64,000 nt of DNA from Areca catechu (taxonomy: Eukaryota > Streptophyta > Magnoliopsida > Arecales > Arecaceae): assembly GCA_021397845.1 (NCBI GenBank), contig CM038045.1:201452631-201516630 (forward strand), given 5' to 3'. Shown one piece after another: positions 1-11,537 of the stretch (positions are counted from its first letter, which is position 1; every line of letters begins with the position of its first letter). Below the pieces are notes generated by a model. That model saw nothing but the letters and a program-made list of their open reading frames with translations, was not told the DNA's origin and did no database searches. A program made the position numbers and the translations under genes.

Positions 1-801
1 GAGGAGAGGAGAGAGTTTTTAGGGATTTTTTCTACCTAGTTTTTCTTATTTTCTAGCTAGAGTTGGATGGGGATTAAAACTCCTATGTAATGTCTCTTTT
101 AACCTTACTTGGGGGCCAAGTCTAGGAGTCTATTTAAAGGGCTCTAGTCTCTTGTATGAAGACCAATTTTTATCATGAAATAGAATTGAGTTTTCTCCAA
201 TTGCTGTGTGCTACCTGCTGTGTGCTTAAAGAGATTTTGTGTCAGCCCTTCTTCTTCCCGGAGTCCTGTGCCTGCTTTCAATCTCCACTTGCATCTCCAA
301 GCCCTAGCCGCCCACTTCAAATCCCATCTTTCCTTTGCTAGTTTTTCAATTTACTCTCCACCTGTGCTTTGTTTTCTAATCCTAGAATGGCTGTTTGCAG
401 GTCCCTCGACTCCGACGAATCCAACAACTCTAGCCGGGCCACTATCGGACCACCGAGCAGAAAGCCGGAAATCCGCATGTCTCTGGCTTGATTTTCCAGG
501 CCACATCCAGAGTGAGAGCGATCTCTTCACGTATAGTCTGTACTAGGCGCTTCAACTATTGCCAGGTACACCCCCTCTATCGCCTGTAGTTCTATTGTAG
601 GTGAACTAGCCCAACTGAGGCTTCTCAGCCTTGACGGTCCTTCATTTCTATTATTTTTAGGTCCTATTATGCATGCTTTAGTTTCTTATTTTTATATAGA
701 ACTCTTTACGTCGATACTTGGTCTGATCTTCAGGATTAAAACTTATAACTTAATATTAAAAACATAAAAAAATAATTGTATGCATATATAGTTCCGCATC
801 A
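1..801 (+). mobile_element. LTR copy A (5' truncated by window edge)
   Basis: This is positions about 460-1260 of the 1,260-bp LTR. The TATA-like box TATTTAAA is at 131-138 and the terminal ..CCGCATCA ends at 801. It is followed by the 12-bp spacer and then copy B. Confidence 0.85.
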
Positions 802-813
802 TTTACTAATTGG

Positions 814-2073
814 TGCGGACACCAAAGGTACCAGAATAAGACAGAGGCTTCTTAGCCCTCTGTGGATCAATTAGTAGTATCTGAGTCCATTTGTAATAAA
901 GGCTTAGTCCATCTAAGTTATTTTTTTTATTACTTGAGTCCTGTATTAGTCAGCTCCTGTTGAGCTGGTCATTTTTCGGAGTTCAGTACATGTCCAATAG
1001 TGACTCATACAAGTAAAGACCAAGCCAGCCCAAGTGAAGACCAACCCAACTGAAGCTATGAGGATCATGAAAGGCCTAAGAGGAGAAATCACAAGTCTAG
1101 GAGAAGAAATCAAAAGCCCGAAAGACAAGCCCGAAGCCCTGAAGCACTGAACTGCAGCCTGAAGCAAACTGGGCCAGCCCAGGCCCACGAGAGGAGTTAA
1201 GTGGCACCAAGACCTTATGCTCACCACCCTTGGTTGGCCACTAGGGTAACCTCCCTTGGCCGACCAAGGCAAGAGGAGAGGAGAGAGTTTTTAGGAATTT
1301 TTTCTACCAAGTTTTCCTTATTTTCTAGCTAGAGTTGGATGGGGATTAAAACTCCTATGTAATGTCTCTTTTAACCTTACTTGGGGGCCAAGTCTAGGAG
1401 TCTATTTAAAGGGCTCTAGTCTCTTGTATGAAGACCAGTTTTTATCATGAAATAGAATTGAGTTTTCTCCAATTGCTGTGTGCTACCTGCTGTGTGCTTA
1501 AAAAGATTTTGTGTCAGCCCTTCTTCTTCCCGGAGTCCTGTGCCTGCTTTCAACCTCCACTTGTATCTCCAAGCCCTAGCCGCCCACTTCAAATCCCATC
1601 TTTCCTTTGCTGATTTTTCAATTTACTCTCCACCTGTGCTTTGTTTTCTAATCCTAGAATGGCTGTTTGCAGGCCCCTCGACTCCGACGAATCCAACAAC
1701 TCTAGCCGGGCCACTATCGGACCACCGAGCAGAAAGCCGGAAATCCGCATGTCTCTGGCTTGATTTTTCAGGCCACATCCAGAGTGAGAGCGATCTCTTC
1801 ACGTATAGTCTGTACTAGGCACTTCAACTATTGCCAGGTACATCCCCTCTATCGCCTGTAGTTCTATTGTAGGTGAACTAGCCCAACCGAGGCTTCTCAG
1901 CCTTGACGGTCCTTCATTTCTATTATTTTTAGGTCCTGTTATGCATGCTTTAGTTTCTTATTTTTATATAGAACTCTTTACATCGATACTTGGTCTGATC
2001 TTCAGGATTAAAACTTATAACTTAATATTAAAAACATAAAAAAATAATTGTATGCATATATAGTTCCGCGTCA
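814..2073 (+). mobile_element. LTR copy B, full length (1,260 bp)
   Basis: It starts TGCGGACACC and ends TCCGCGTCA, giving the TG..CA ends typical of LTRs. A TATA-like box lies near 1403-1410. It is nearly identical to copies A and C. Confidence 0.85.
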
Positions 2074-2085
2074 TTTACTAATTGG

Positions 2086-3345
2086 TGCGGACACCAAAGG
2101 CACCAGAATAAGACAGAGGCTTCTTAGCCCTCTGTGGATCAATTAGTAGTATCTGAGTCCATTTGTAATAAAGGCTTAGTCCATCTAAGTTATTTTTTTT
2201 ATTACTTGAGTCCTGTATTAGTCAGCTCCTATTGAGCTGGTCATTTTTTGGAGTTCAGTACATGTCCAATAGTGACTCATACAAGTAAAGACCAAGCCAG
2301 CCCAAGTGAAGACCAACCCAACTGAAGCTATGAGGATCATGAAAGGCCTAAGAGGAGAAATCACAAGTCTAGGAGAAGAAATCAAAAGCCCGAAAGACAA
2401 GCCCGAAGCCCTGAAGCACTGAACTGCAGCCTGAAGCAAACTGGGCCAGCCCAGGCCCACGAGAGGAGTTAAGTGGCACCAAGACCTTATGCTCACCACC
2501 CTTGGTCGGCCACTAGGGTAACCTCCCTTGGCCGACCAAGGCAAGAGGAGAGGAGAGAGTTTTTAGGGATTTTTTCTACCAAGTTTTCCTTATTTTCTAG
2601 CTAGAGTTGGATGGGGATTAAAACTCCTATGTAATGTCTCTTTTAACCTTACTTGGGGGCCAAGTCTAGGAGTCTATTTAAAGGGCTCTAGTCTCTGATA
2701 TGAAGACCAATTTTTATCATGAAATAGAATTGAGTTTTCTCCAATTGCTGTGTGCTACCTGCTGTGTGCTTAAAGAGATTTTGTGTCAGCCCTTCTTCTT
2801 CCCGGAGTCCTGTGCCTGCTTTCAACCTCCACTTGCATCTCCAAGCCCTAGCCGCCCACTTCAAATCCCATCTTTCCTTTGCTGGTTTTTCAATTTACTC
2901 TCCACCTGTGCTTTGTTTTCTAATCCTAGAATGGCTGTTTGCAGGTCCCTCGACTCCGACGAATCCAACAACTCTAGCCGGGCCACTATCGGACCACCGA
3001 GCAGAAAGCCGGAAATCCGCATGTCTCTGGCTTGATTTTCCAGGCCACATCCAGAGTGAGAGCGATCTCTTCACGTATAGTCTGTACTAGGCGCTTCAAC
3101 TATTACCAGGTACACCCCCTCTATCGCCTGTAGTTCTATTGTAGGTGAACTAGCCCAACTGAGGCTTCTCAGCCTTGACGGTCCTTCATTTCTATTATTT
3201 TTAGGTCCTGTTATGCATGCTTTAGTTTCTTATTTTTATATAGAACTCTTTACATCGATACTTGGTCTGATCTTCAGGATTAAAACTTATAACTTAATAT
3301 TAAAAACATAAAAAAATAATTGTATGCATATATAGTTCCGCATCA
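2086..3345 (+). mobile_element. LTR copy C, full length (1,260 bp)
   Basis: It has the same boundaries as copy B (TGCGGACACC to CCGCATCA) and is again followed by TTTACTAATTGG. Only scattered single-base differences from B are visible. Confidence 0.85.
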
Positions 3346-3357
3346 TTTACTAATTGG

Positions 3358-4475
3358 TGCGGACACCAAAGGCACCAGAATAAGACAGAGGCTTCTTAGC
3401 CCTCTGTGGATCAATTAGTAGTATCTGAGTCCATTTGTAATAAAGGCTTAGTCCATCTAAGTTGTTTTTTTTATTACTTGAGTCCTGTATTAGTCAGCTC
3501 CTGTTGAGCTGGTCATTTTTCGGAGTTCAGTACATGTCCAATAGTGACTCATACAAGTAAAGACCAAGCCAGCCCAAGTGAAGACCAACCCAACTGAAGC
3601 TATGAGGATCATGAAAGGCCTAAGAGGAGAAATCACAAGTCTAGGAGAAGAAATCAAAAGCCCGAAAGACAAGCCCGAAGCCCTGAAGCACTGAACTGCA
3701 GCCTGAAGCAAACTGGGCCAGCCCAGGCCCAAGAGAGGAGTTAAGTGGCACCAAGACCTTATGCTCACCACCCTTGGTTGGCCACTAGGGTAACCTCCCT
3801 TGGCCGACCAAGGCAAGAGGAGAGGAGAGAGTTTTTAGGGATTTTTTCTACCAAGTTTTCCTTATTTTCTAGCTAGAGTTGGATGGGGATTAAAACTCCT
3901 ATGTAATGTCTCTTTTAACCTTACTTGGGGGCCAAGTCTAGAAGTCTATTTAAAGGACTCTAGTCTTTTGTATGAAGACCAATTTTTATCATGAAATACA
4001 ATTGAATTTTCTCCAATTGCTGTGTGCTACCTGCTGTGTGCTTAAAGGGATTCTGTGTGAGCCCTTCTTCTTCCCGGAGTCCTACGCCTGCTTTCAACCT
4101 CCACCTGCATCTCCAAGCCCTAGCCACCCACTTCAAATCCCATCTTCCCTTTGCTGGTTTTTCAATTTACTCTCTACCTGTGCTTCATTTTCTAACCCTA
4201 GAACGGCTATTTGCAGGTCCCTCGACTTCGATGAACCCAACGACTCCAGCCGGGCCGCAATCGAACCACCGAGCAAAAAGCCAGGAATCTGTGTGTCTCT
4301 GGCTTGGTTTTCCAGGTCGCATCCGGAGTGAGAGTGATCTCCTCGCGTACGATCTGCACCAGGTACTTCAACCGTTGCCAGGTACATCCCCTCTACCGCC
4401 AGTAGCTATATTGTAGGTGAATAGCCCAATCGAGGCTTCTCAGCCTCGGCGGTCCTTCTTTTCTGTTATTTTTAG
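3358..4475 (+). mobile_element. LTR copy D, older and 3' truncated
   Basis: It has the same start as copies B and C but carries many more substitutions. The match to the array stops after the TTTTTAG at 4475, where the sequence switches to the 5' LTR of the next gypsy element. About 140 bp of the LTR end is missing. Confidence 0.8.
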
Positions 4476-6018
4476 CTCAAGGATCAGACACAGATCCCTG
4501 AATCCCATATGGTTTAATTAGTCATGTATCAAAGTTTTGAGTCCTGTAATAAGTTGAGGTTAGTTGATTTGTCTCAACCCTCAACTTAGTCGGTATTTTG
4601 AGTCTTGTACATCAATTATGAGTCCAGTATGAGCCTGATTTTATACAAGAGAGGAGTTCACCCTATTTGGAGTTCCACCAGGCCATATCCAGGAGTCAGA
4701 GGCCACTACATCTGCTCATTGAATTTTGTGTGACAACCCAGGATCCAAGATGCTTCTAAAAACCTTGATTCCTTCCAGATGCCCTCCAGATGCCTAGATT
4801 TCCTTCCAGATGTCAGAGCATATTCATAAACCAAGGAATCCATGATTCTAGAGGTCCACCTGCATCCCAGCCCAAAGAAATCAAGCCCAGGTGCCAAGCC
4901 CAAGCCCTTAAGAAGCAAGATTCCAGGGAATATTTCTGCTACTAGGCTACCAGGCCACCCCAGCTTCTAGAGGCCCAAACCCATGCACCCAAGCACCTTT
5001 GGGCCGGCCCCTTGCTGCTCCTAAAGGCCCAACACACCCCCTAGGCATCCTTGAAGTGTTGACCATGTCCAAAGAGGTTTGACCAAGTCCAAGTTGAAGA
5101 GAAGAAGGAGAAGACCAAGTTTATTCCTAACCTAGTTGGGATTTATAATCCTTTTAAACTTTGTAATTCTAACCTAGTTAGGAAAGGACTTGTATTCCAA
5201 TTTAGAAGAGGACTTGTAACCCAAGTGTAACCATCGTTAGTGAGAGCATGGGAACTTTATAAATACCCCACCCCTCCCCTTCTTGTAAGCATCTTTCTCT
5301 TATGAATAAACCTTGCTGAAATTTTGAGTTATTGCCTTGTGTTGGTGTTTTGTTTTGATTCTTTGGTTGGTGTTTTTGTGCTTGGACGAATTCCTTGCTG
5401 CCCTAGAATCCTTCCATGCCCTAACTCACTACCATCCAAGCCTTCACACGTCCAAGAAGGAGTGCCCTAGGCCACCAAGCAGCAAGATCTTCAACAAACT
5501 TCAAACAGCCCAGCTTCTAATCCCTAACCTGATTCCTTCTAAACCTAATTTCCTTTCCTTTTCTTACTTACTGTTTTGATTGACCCTTGACATTTTACAG
5601 GATCTCTGAGGTATTTCACCTCCCTAGAGGAGGCTTTCCTTGCATCAGAAACCATCCAAATCAGCCATCTAATCAAGGGAACCAAACTTCATCATCCAGA
5701 TTCCAATCAGAGTGATGTATGATATCTTCATCGAAAGTTCTTCAAATCACTGATTAGTAACATCCTTCCCTTCTTTAAATTTCTGATTTGATGAAGATTA
5801 GCTATCCTAATCCGGGAGTTTCTTAATTCTTGGGTCCTGGAATTTATTATTTTGCATGAGTTTGCCTGCATATGTTGATTCTATGCATTAATATTTTTCC
5901 TGCTAGTTCTTACTTTTATTTGAGAATTTAGCCTATAAATCTAAATTATAAAAATCACAAAAAAGTTATTTTACTATTTTTTCTATATGATTAGCAATAT
6001 TAGAGTCATCCCACATCA
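4476..6018 (+). mobile_element. 5' LTR of defective gypsy element
   Basis: It aligns with 9961-11537 from about GGATCA at 4481 onward and ends CCCACATCA at 6018. The first dozen or so bases of the LTR (TGAGGACACC in the 3' copy) are missing at the junction with array copy D. It also lacks a roughly 25-bp stretch present near the start of the 3' LTR. A TATA box TATAAATA lies at 5258-5265. Confidence 0.85.
5258..5265 (+). promoter_or_regulatory. LTR promoter TATA box
   Basis: TATAAATA lies in a CCCC-rich context. The equivalent TATA box in the 3' LTR is at 10776-10783. This is the expected U3 promoter position for an LTR retrotransposon. Confidence 0.6.
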
Positions 6019-6021
6019 GTT

Positions 6022-6033
6022 TGGTATCAGAGC
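6022..6033 (+). promoter_or_regulatory. Primer binding site (initiator tRNA-Met type)
   Basis: TGGTATCAGAGC follows the LTR end by three bases. This 12-mer is the usual plant PBS complementary to the 3' end of initiator tRNA-Met. Confidence 0.85.
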
Positions 6034-7145
6034 TGGTTTAGGATAGTTTGATATTTGCTTCACATTCATAAACCCTAATTCGACATTCTGTCCATTGCAT
6101 TAGGTATCAGTTTTGCATCTATTCTTAACTATCTAGGAATTTTATTTTTTTCTAGAATTTGCATTAATTGTTCTCTATTGAGTCCTCTATTTTATCAAAA
6201 TTTTTAATTAATTTTATAGAAATCCTAAATCATAAAAATTTGGCATATTAGAAATCCTAACAAAATCCTAATAATTTCTGTAGCAGTCCAAAAAACCCTA
6301 GGTTTGCATTATCATAGGATTTTTTTTCTTTATGAAATTTGGTAGGTTTCATCATCACTGTCCATCCTCTATTCCAAGTTTTTTTTGATTTTTTATGCAT
6401 CGGGATCTGTGCCAAATGTTGCATCATCTGAACCCTAATTTTCTGATTTCTGCTATTTCTGCAAGCTTAACTCAACCTAACCTAATCAACTTCCAAACCC
6501 CCCAATTCCAAGCCAAACTTTGTTTGATAGCCCCAGTTAACCTAAACCTAACTTGGCATCTCATAAACTAATTAAAAATTATTTTATTTTCTGATTGTTT
6601 TAGATTACATCAGGACCATTGAATGTTCATCATCTTTTAATCTAATATTAAGGGCAATCAATATAACATCAATGAAGGAGGTCATAACCTGTCCTGGGCC
6701 CAAAACAACCACCCAGCATTTTCACCCAAGCCTAATTAAAATTAATTAGACTTAAATTACCCTAGAGGGCTAGGTGACATCAACAGGTCGGGTCAGAGTT
6801 GTGTGGGCATAATCCTGTGGCTATTACTAAAATCTGGTGTCTAAGGCTGAGGGTCCAGAGTCAAATGACCTAAGTGGTGTTGTGGTTTTTAATTGGGTCC
6901 CTGTGAAAGCAGGGGGGCCTCCCACACTCCCACCCTCTACCTGGCCAGAGGAAGGATTAGCTACTAGGTTAAGTATAAGTTGAGCTGACCCACCCAGTTT
7001 TGGCTTTAGGTCTAGGAAACCCTAGATTAAGCTAACCTATTTTGCATACTTGGCTGCACCATTCCATTCCGATTGCTTGATTGAGTGTATGACCACTAGA
7101 TTAGGAACCCAATACCATAAGACTAAACCTCAAACCAACTCAGCC
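6034..7145 (+). other. Untranslated leader of the gypsy element
   Basis: This is 1.1 kb of AT-rich leader between the primer site and the gag start. No coding frame or conserved site is recognised in it. Confidence 0.5.
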
Positions 7146-8551
7146 ATGGATCCCAATTTTGAAGCCATCATGAACTAGCTTGCCTAGTTAACTACTCAAA
7201 TGAACCAAGCCAACATCCAATCTCAAAACCAGTTTACCCAACTAAACCAATCCAATACCCAAATTAATACTAAGCTTGACCAAACCAATGACCGGATAAC
7301 CCAAATGAACTATAGGTTCAACCAAGTAGACCAATAATTTGACTAGGCAACCACTAGGATCGACCAATTAACCACTAGACTAAACTAAGTAGAGGATCGA
7401 TTAGGTACTATAGAGAAAACCCAAGACTCTAATGCTGAACCTAATCCTAACCCATCTTGTTCGACCTCTTAAAATCCTAGTAGAACCCAGACTCAGGAAC
7501 CCTTTGTAGAGCCTAACCATCAGGAACCATACCAAGAACCTAACCATAGGAGAGTCTCGAACCCTGAACCTATCCAAGAACCCATCCGTAGAAGGCCCCA
7601 ACATGAAGTTCATGATTAAGATGAAAGGGCCATGAGAAATATTAGGATAGAAGCACCCACCTTTGATGGAAGTCTTGAACCAAAGGTCTATGTAGATTGG
7701 GTAGGTGATATGGATTATTATTTTGAATGGTATGAAATGAATGAAGGGATGAAATATAAATTTGCCAAGATGAGGTTGACTCATCAAGCTAGATTACATT
7801 GGGCTAATCTTGTACAAACTAGGAGACAACGAGATCTTCCACCCATAGCTACTTGGCAAGAGATGAAATTGCAACTCGAGGAGAAATACCTACCAGTATC
7901 CTATGATCAACAACTCTTAGACCAATGGAACAAAATTCGTTAAGGTAATAGATCAGTGTTAGAGTATATTGCTAAATTTGATGAGTTTGATGTTAGGTGC
8001 AATATATCCGAGTCTAAAGACCAAACCCTATCCAGGTTTAGAATTTGATTAAAGAAGATATCCACAGAGAACTATACATGAGAGAGGCCCAAGATTTGGA
8101 ACATGCCTATCAAATAGCTAGACATTATGAACAATTCCACCTAGGACCTACCTATCAGAAATCTGAACCTATTAGGAACAATACCTCATTCCCAAAGTCA
8201 AATTCAAACCAGGTATACCAGGGTAGATCAAATCCCAACCCCAACCCAGGTCGATTTAACTCCAACCCAGTTAGGCCAAATCCTAACCCAGTCCGACCCA
8301 ACCCTAATCCAATCTGATTCAATCCCAACCAAAATCGATCCAACCCTAATCCATCTCGACTTCACTCGAGTCCGAGTCCATCTAGTTCTGGTAATTCTGC
8401 ACCTGCTAGAATCGATAAGGGTAAGGCGCCCATGTTTCAGAAAGCCCCAAGTCTCAGCCTCAGTGCTTGTTTTAGGTGTAATAAGGTAGGTCACTATGCT
8501 AGCCAGTGTCCCACCAGGTCATTACACATAGGGGAGCTAAAGGAATAAGTG
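7146..8551 (+). pseudogene. gag (capsid/nucleocapsid) pseudogene
   Basis: From the ATG at 7146 one frame gives an Asn/Gln-rich N-terminus (with several stops), then a Retrotrans_gag-like core at 7632-7943 (APTFDGSLEP, WVGDMDYYFEWY, ARLHWANLVQ, EMKLQLEEKYLP). A frameshift near 7945-8040 moves the frame to 8045-8317 (EDIHRELYMREAQ), followed by a repeated Asn-Pro-rich linker. A CCHC zinc knuckle, CFRCNKVGHYASQC, is encoded at 8468-8509. Gag would package element RNA in the cytoplasm. The stops and frameshift mean no intact Gag can be made from this copy. Confidence 0.85.
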
Positions 8552-8651
8552 CTTGAACCCAATAATGAGGATGTAGAAGAAGAAGTTTATGAGGCTGAAT
8601 CAGACTTGATAGAGGTATGAAGGAGATGAGGAGGAATTTGATCAAGTAGGG

Positions 8652-9905
8652 GTGGTTAGATGTATTTTAACCCAAACCCAACCTGAGGAAGATTGGCGTA
8701 GGACTAGCATCCTACAGACTTTTGTTAAGTATGGGAATAATGTATGTAATATTATAATTGATAGTGGTAGTTGTGTCAATGCCATTGCTACCGAGACAGC
8801 TAAATCTTTAGGCTTGATCCTAGTTCCACATCCTGACCCCTATAAAGTATCATGGGTAGATTCCACCTCTATGCCAATCAAGTCTAGGTGCCAAATCTTA
8901 ATTAAATTGCAATCATATGAAGAAGAGATTTGGTGTGATGTCCTTTCCATGAAGGTTAGTAGTGTCATTCTAGGTCGACCATGGCTATATGATCATGAAG
9001 CTGCCCTATCTGGTCGAACCAATACCTGTACCTTTTATCACCATGGAAAAAGATTTGTGATTTACCCCACTCAGCCTAGGAGTTCAAGAAGTTCTAGTAG
9101 CCTTAGAGCAAAACTAAGAGTTAATCTGATTAAGGCTAAAGAATTAGAAATAGACCCTTCCGAACCCACTAAGAAATTCATGAGAATTGATCCTGAACCC
9201 ATTTTAATAATCGAAGAAGTAATTAAGCCAGGATCAAACTTTATGGGCGAAACTAATAATTTACAAGAGTTGTTCATAGAAGAAGCCCAGGATCAAATCC
9301 CTAAAGAACAACCAAAAGAAATAGGTGTATGTAATGAAACAACATATGAATGTGAGTCCATAGACTCAATCTGTATGCCTGTACCTATACTAGCCTCTGC
9401 ACAGCATATGCATCATGAAATTAGTCAAGAGCTGAACATAATTAATGAACTAAATAATAACTTGGTTAATTCCCAAAAGAAAGATAAAAATTTTTATGCA
9501 GAGGAATATGTGACTGTCAAAAAATTTTCTGCTCGCGAAGCTGGCCCATCCAAAATAATGAATAGTAGTGGACCCAATGCCTATGTGCCTGAGATATCAC
9601 CTGATTTAGGTATTAGCTCTACTTTCATCATCTCAGACTTTATAAAGTCTAGGGAGCCAGTAGTGATACCCAGTGAGCCATTTGAGCCACTCCCGTTCTT
9701 TGAAAGAGAACCTATCCCAGAGCGACCATATATAATTTGGCCTTATGGTAAGGAAACGATTGAGAGAGCTCTGGATGATCAAGCTATTAATACCCAGGAT
9801 AGAGACTGTCAACGGTACTTGGTCTGGTGGCAAGGTCAGCCAGAATCTGAGGACTTGTGGAATGCTGGTGTGGATCTGCAGTGCCTCAACCCAGACCCTC
9901 CTTGA
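8652..9905 (+). CDS. Gypsy aspartic protease with chromodomain-like C-terminus
   Basis: This is an open frame of 417 codons with no stop; its first codon is GTG, so translation probably depends on the upstream gag frame. Residues about 30-150 form a retropepsin-like domain with the active-site motif IIDSGS and the later VILGRPWL. Residues about 150-380 are a charged linker of unknown role. The last 40 residues (QRYLVWWQGQPESEDLW) resemble the chromodomain-like end of chromovirus integrases. In an autonomous element about 1,000 residues of RT, RNase H and integrase would lie between these parts and are absent. The long frame suggests the deletion is structured or fairly recent, but protein function is unproven. 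Confidence 0.75.
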   Translation: MVRCILTQTQPEEDWRRTSILQTFVKYGNNVCNIIIDSGSCVNAIATETAKSLGLILVPHPDPYKVSWVDSTSMPIKSRCQILIKLQSYEEEIWCDVLSMKVSSVILGRPWLYDHEAALSGRTNTCTFYHHGKRFVIYPTQPRSSRSSSSLRAKLRVNLIKAKELEIDPSEPTKKFMRIDPEPILIIEEVIKPGSNFMGETNNLQELFIEEAQDQIPKEQPKEIGVCNETTYECESIDSICMPVPILASAQHMHHEISQELNIINELNNNLVNSQKKDKNFYAEEYVTVKKFSAREAGPSKIMNSSGPNAYVPEISPDLGISSTFIISDFIKSREPVVIPSEPFEPLPFFEREPIPERPYIIWPYGKETIERALDDQAINTQDRDCQRYLVWWQGQPESEDLWNAGVDLQCLNPDPP

Positions 9906-9947
9906 GCCAAATTGATCCATACTCGACGGGGTCGAGTTCCTCCCACC

Positions 9948-9960
9948 CCGGGAGAATTGG
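9948..9960 (+). promoter_or_regulatory. Polypurine tract of the gypsy element
   Basis: CCGGGAGAATTGG lies immediately before the 3' LTR start TGAGGACACC. The last bases, AATTGG, also precede each LTR in the 1-4475 array. Confidence 0.6.
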
Positions 9961-11537
9961 TGAGGACACCAGGATCAAACATAGATCCCTGGATCCCATA
10001 TGGTTTAATTAGTCATGTATCAAAGTTTTGAAAGTTTTGTAATCAATTAAGATTGAGTCCTGTAATAAGTTGAGGTTAGTTGATTTGTCTCAACCCTCAA
10101 CCTAGTCAGTATTTTGAGTCCTGTACATCAATTATGAGTCCAATATGAGTCCGATTTTATACAAGAGAGGAGGTCACCCTATTTTGGAGTTCCACCAGGC
10201 CATATCCAGGAGTCAGAGGCTATTACATCAGCCCATTGGATTTTGTGTGACAACCCAGGATCCAAGATGCTTCCAAAAATCTTGATTCCTTCCAAATGCC
10301 CTCCAGATGCCTAGATTCCCTTCCAGATGGTAGAGCATATTTCTAAACCAAGGCATCCATGATTCTAGAGGTCCACCTACATCCCAGCCTAAAGAAATCA
10401 AGTCCAGGTGCCAAGCCCAAGCCTTTAAGAAGCAAGATTCCAAGGAATATTCCTGCTACTAGGCTACCAGGCCATCCCAGCTTCCAGAGGCCCAAACCCA
10501 TGCACCCAAGCCCCTTTGGGCTGGCCCCTTGCTGCTTCTAAAGGCCCAACACATCCCCCTAGGCATCCTTGAAGTGTTGACCACGTCCAAAGAGGTTTGA
10601 CTAAGTCCAAGTTGAAGAGAAGAAGGAGAAGACCAAGTTTATTTCTAACCTAGTTAGGATTTCTAATCCTTTTAAACTTTGTAATTCTAACCTAGTTAGA
10701 AAAGGACTTGCATTCCAATTTGGAAGAGGACTTGTAACCCAAGTGTAACCATGGTTAGTGAGAGCATGGGAACTCTATAAATACCCCACCCCTCCCCCTC
10801 TTGTAAGCATCTTTCTCTTATGAATAAACCTTGCTGAAATTTTGAATATTGCCTTGTGTTGGTGTTTTGTTTTGGTTCTTTGATTGGTGTTTTTGTGCTT
10901 GGACGAATTCCTTGCTGCCATAGAATCCTTCCATGCCCTAATTCACTACCATCCAAGCCTTCACACGTCCAAGAAGGAGTTCCCTAGGCCGCCAAGCAGC
11001 AAGATCTTCAACAAGTTTCAAACAGCCCGGCTTCTAATCCCTAACCTGATTCCTTCTAAACCTAGTTTCCTTTCCTTTTCTTACTTGCTGTTTTGATTGA
11101 CCCTTGACATTTTGCAGGATCCCCGAGGTGTTTCACCTCCCCAGAGGAAGCTTTCCTTGCATCCGGAACCATCCAAATCAGCCATCTAATCAAGGAAACC
11201 GAACTTCATCATCCAGACTCCAATCAGAGTGCTGTGTGATCTCTTCATCGAAAGTTCTTCAAATCACTGATTGGTAACATCCTTCCCTTCTTTAAATTTT
11301 TGATTTGATGAAGATTAGCTATCCTAATCCGGGAGTTTCTCAATTCTCGGGTCCTGAAATTTATTATTTTGCATGAGTTTGCCTGCATATGTTGATTCTA
11401 TGCATTACTATTCTTCCTACTAGTTCTTACTTTTATTTGAGAATTTAGCCTATAAATCTAAACTATAAAAATCACAAAAAAATTAGTTTACTATTTTTCC
11501 TACATGATTAGCAATCTTAGAGTCATCCCGCATCAAC
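9961..11537 (+). mobile_element. 3' LTR of defective gypsy element (1,577 bp)
   Basis: It starts TGAGGACACC and ends CCCGCATCA. It is similar throughout to 4481-6018 and has a TATA box at 10776-10783. The ORFs inside it (for example 10884-11096) recur in the 5' LTR and are not genes. Confidence 0.88.

Larger units (their letters stand above)
1..4475 (+). repeat. Tandem array of four LTRs, 1,272-bp period
   Basis: Four head-to-tail copies of a 1,272-bp unit are seen. Each unit is a 1,260-bp LTR-like sequence starting TGCGGACACC and ending ..GCATCA or ..GCGTCA, followed by the constant 12-bp spacer TTTACTAATTGG (802-813, 2074-2085, 3346-3357). Units are A 1-801 (cut by the window edge), B 814-2073, C 2086-3345 and D 3358-4475 (cut at its 3' end by the next element). 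A, B and C are nearly identical by eye, while D carries many more substitutions. Each unit has a TATA-like TATTTAAA (for example 131-138) and the unit ends resemble those of the LTRs of the neighbouring gypsy element. Open frames of 108-112 codons recur in every unit, but only as passengers of the repeat. There is no internal retrotransposon domain between the LTRs. Confidence 0.9.
4476..11537 (+). mobile_element. Defective Ty3/gypsy element (gag-protease-chromodomain, no RT/integrase)
   Basis: The element has two long direct repeats (about 4476-6018 and 9961-11537), a primer site right after the first, and a purine-rich stretch right before the second. The internal region is only 3.9 kb. It codes for a broken gag with a zinc knuckle, then an aspartic-protease ORF ending in a chromodomain-like tail. 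No reverse transcriptase, RNase H or integrase motif is present in any frame. Either pol was deleted or the element was mobilised in trans as a non-autonomous derivative. The initiator-Met primer site and chromodomain-like end fit a chromovirus-type gypsy (family knowledge; exact lineage not assigned). The right end abuts LINE sequence, so the element may have inserted into that LINE, but the left flank is obscured by the LTR array. Confidence 0.85.

Noticed and set aside
156..3816. Recurring 108-112-codon ORFs on both strands at 1,272-bp intervals
   Set aside because: They repeat only because the LTR repeats, overlap on both strands, and show no domain or codon pattern.
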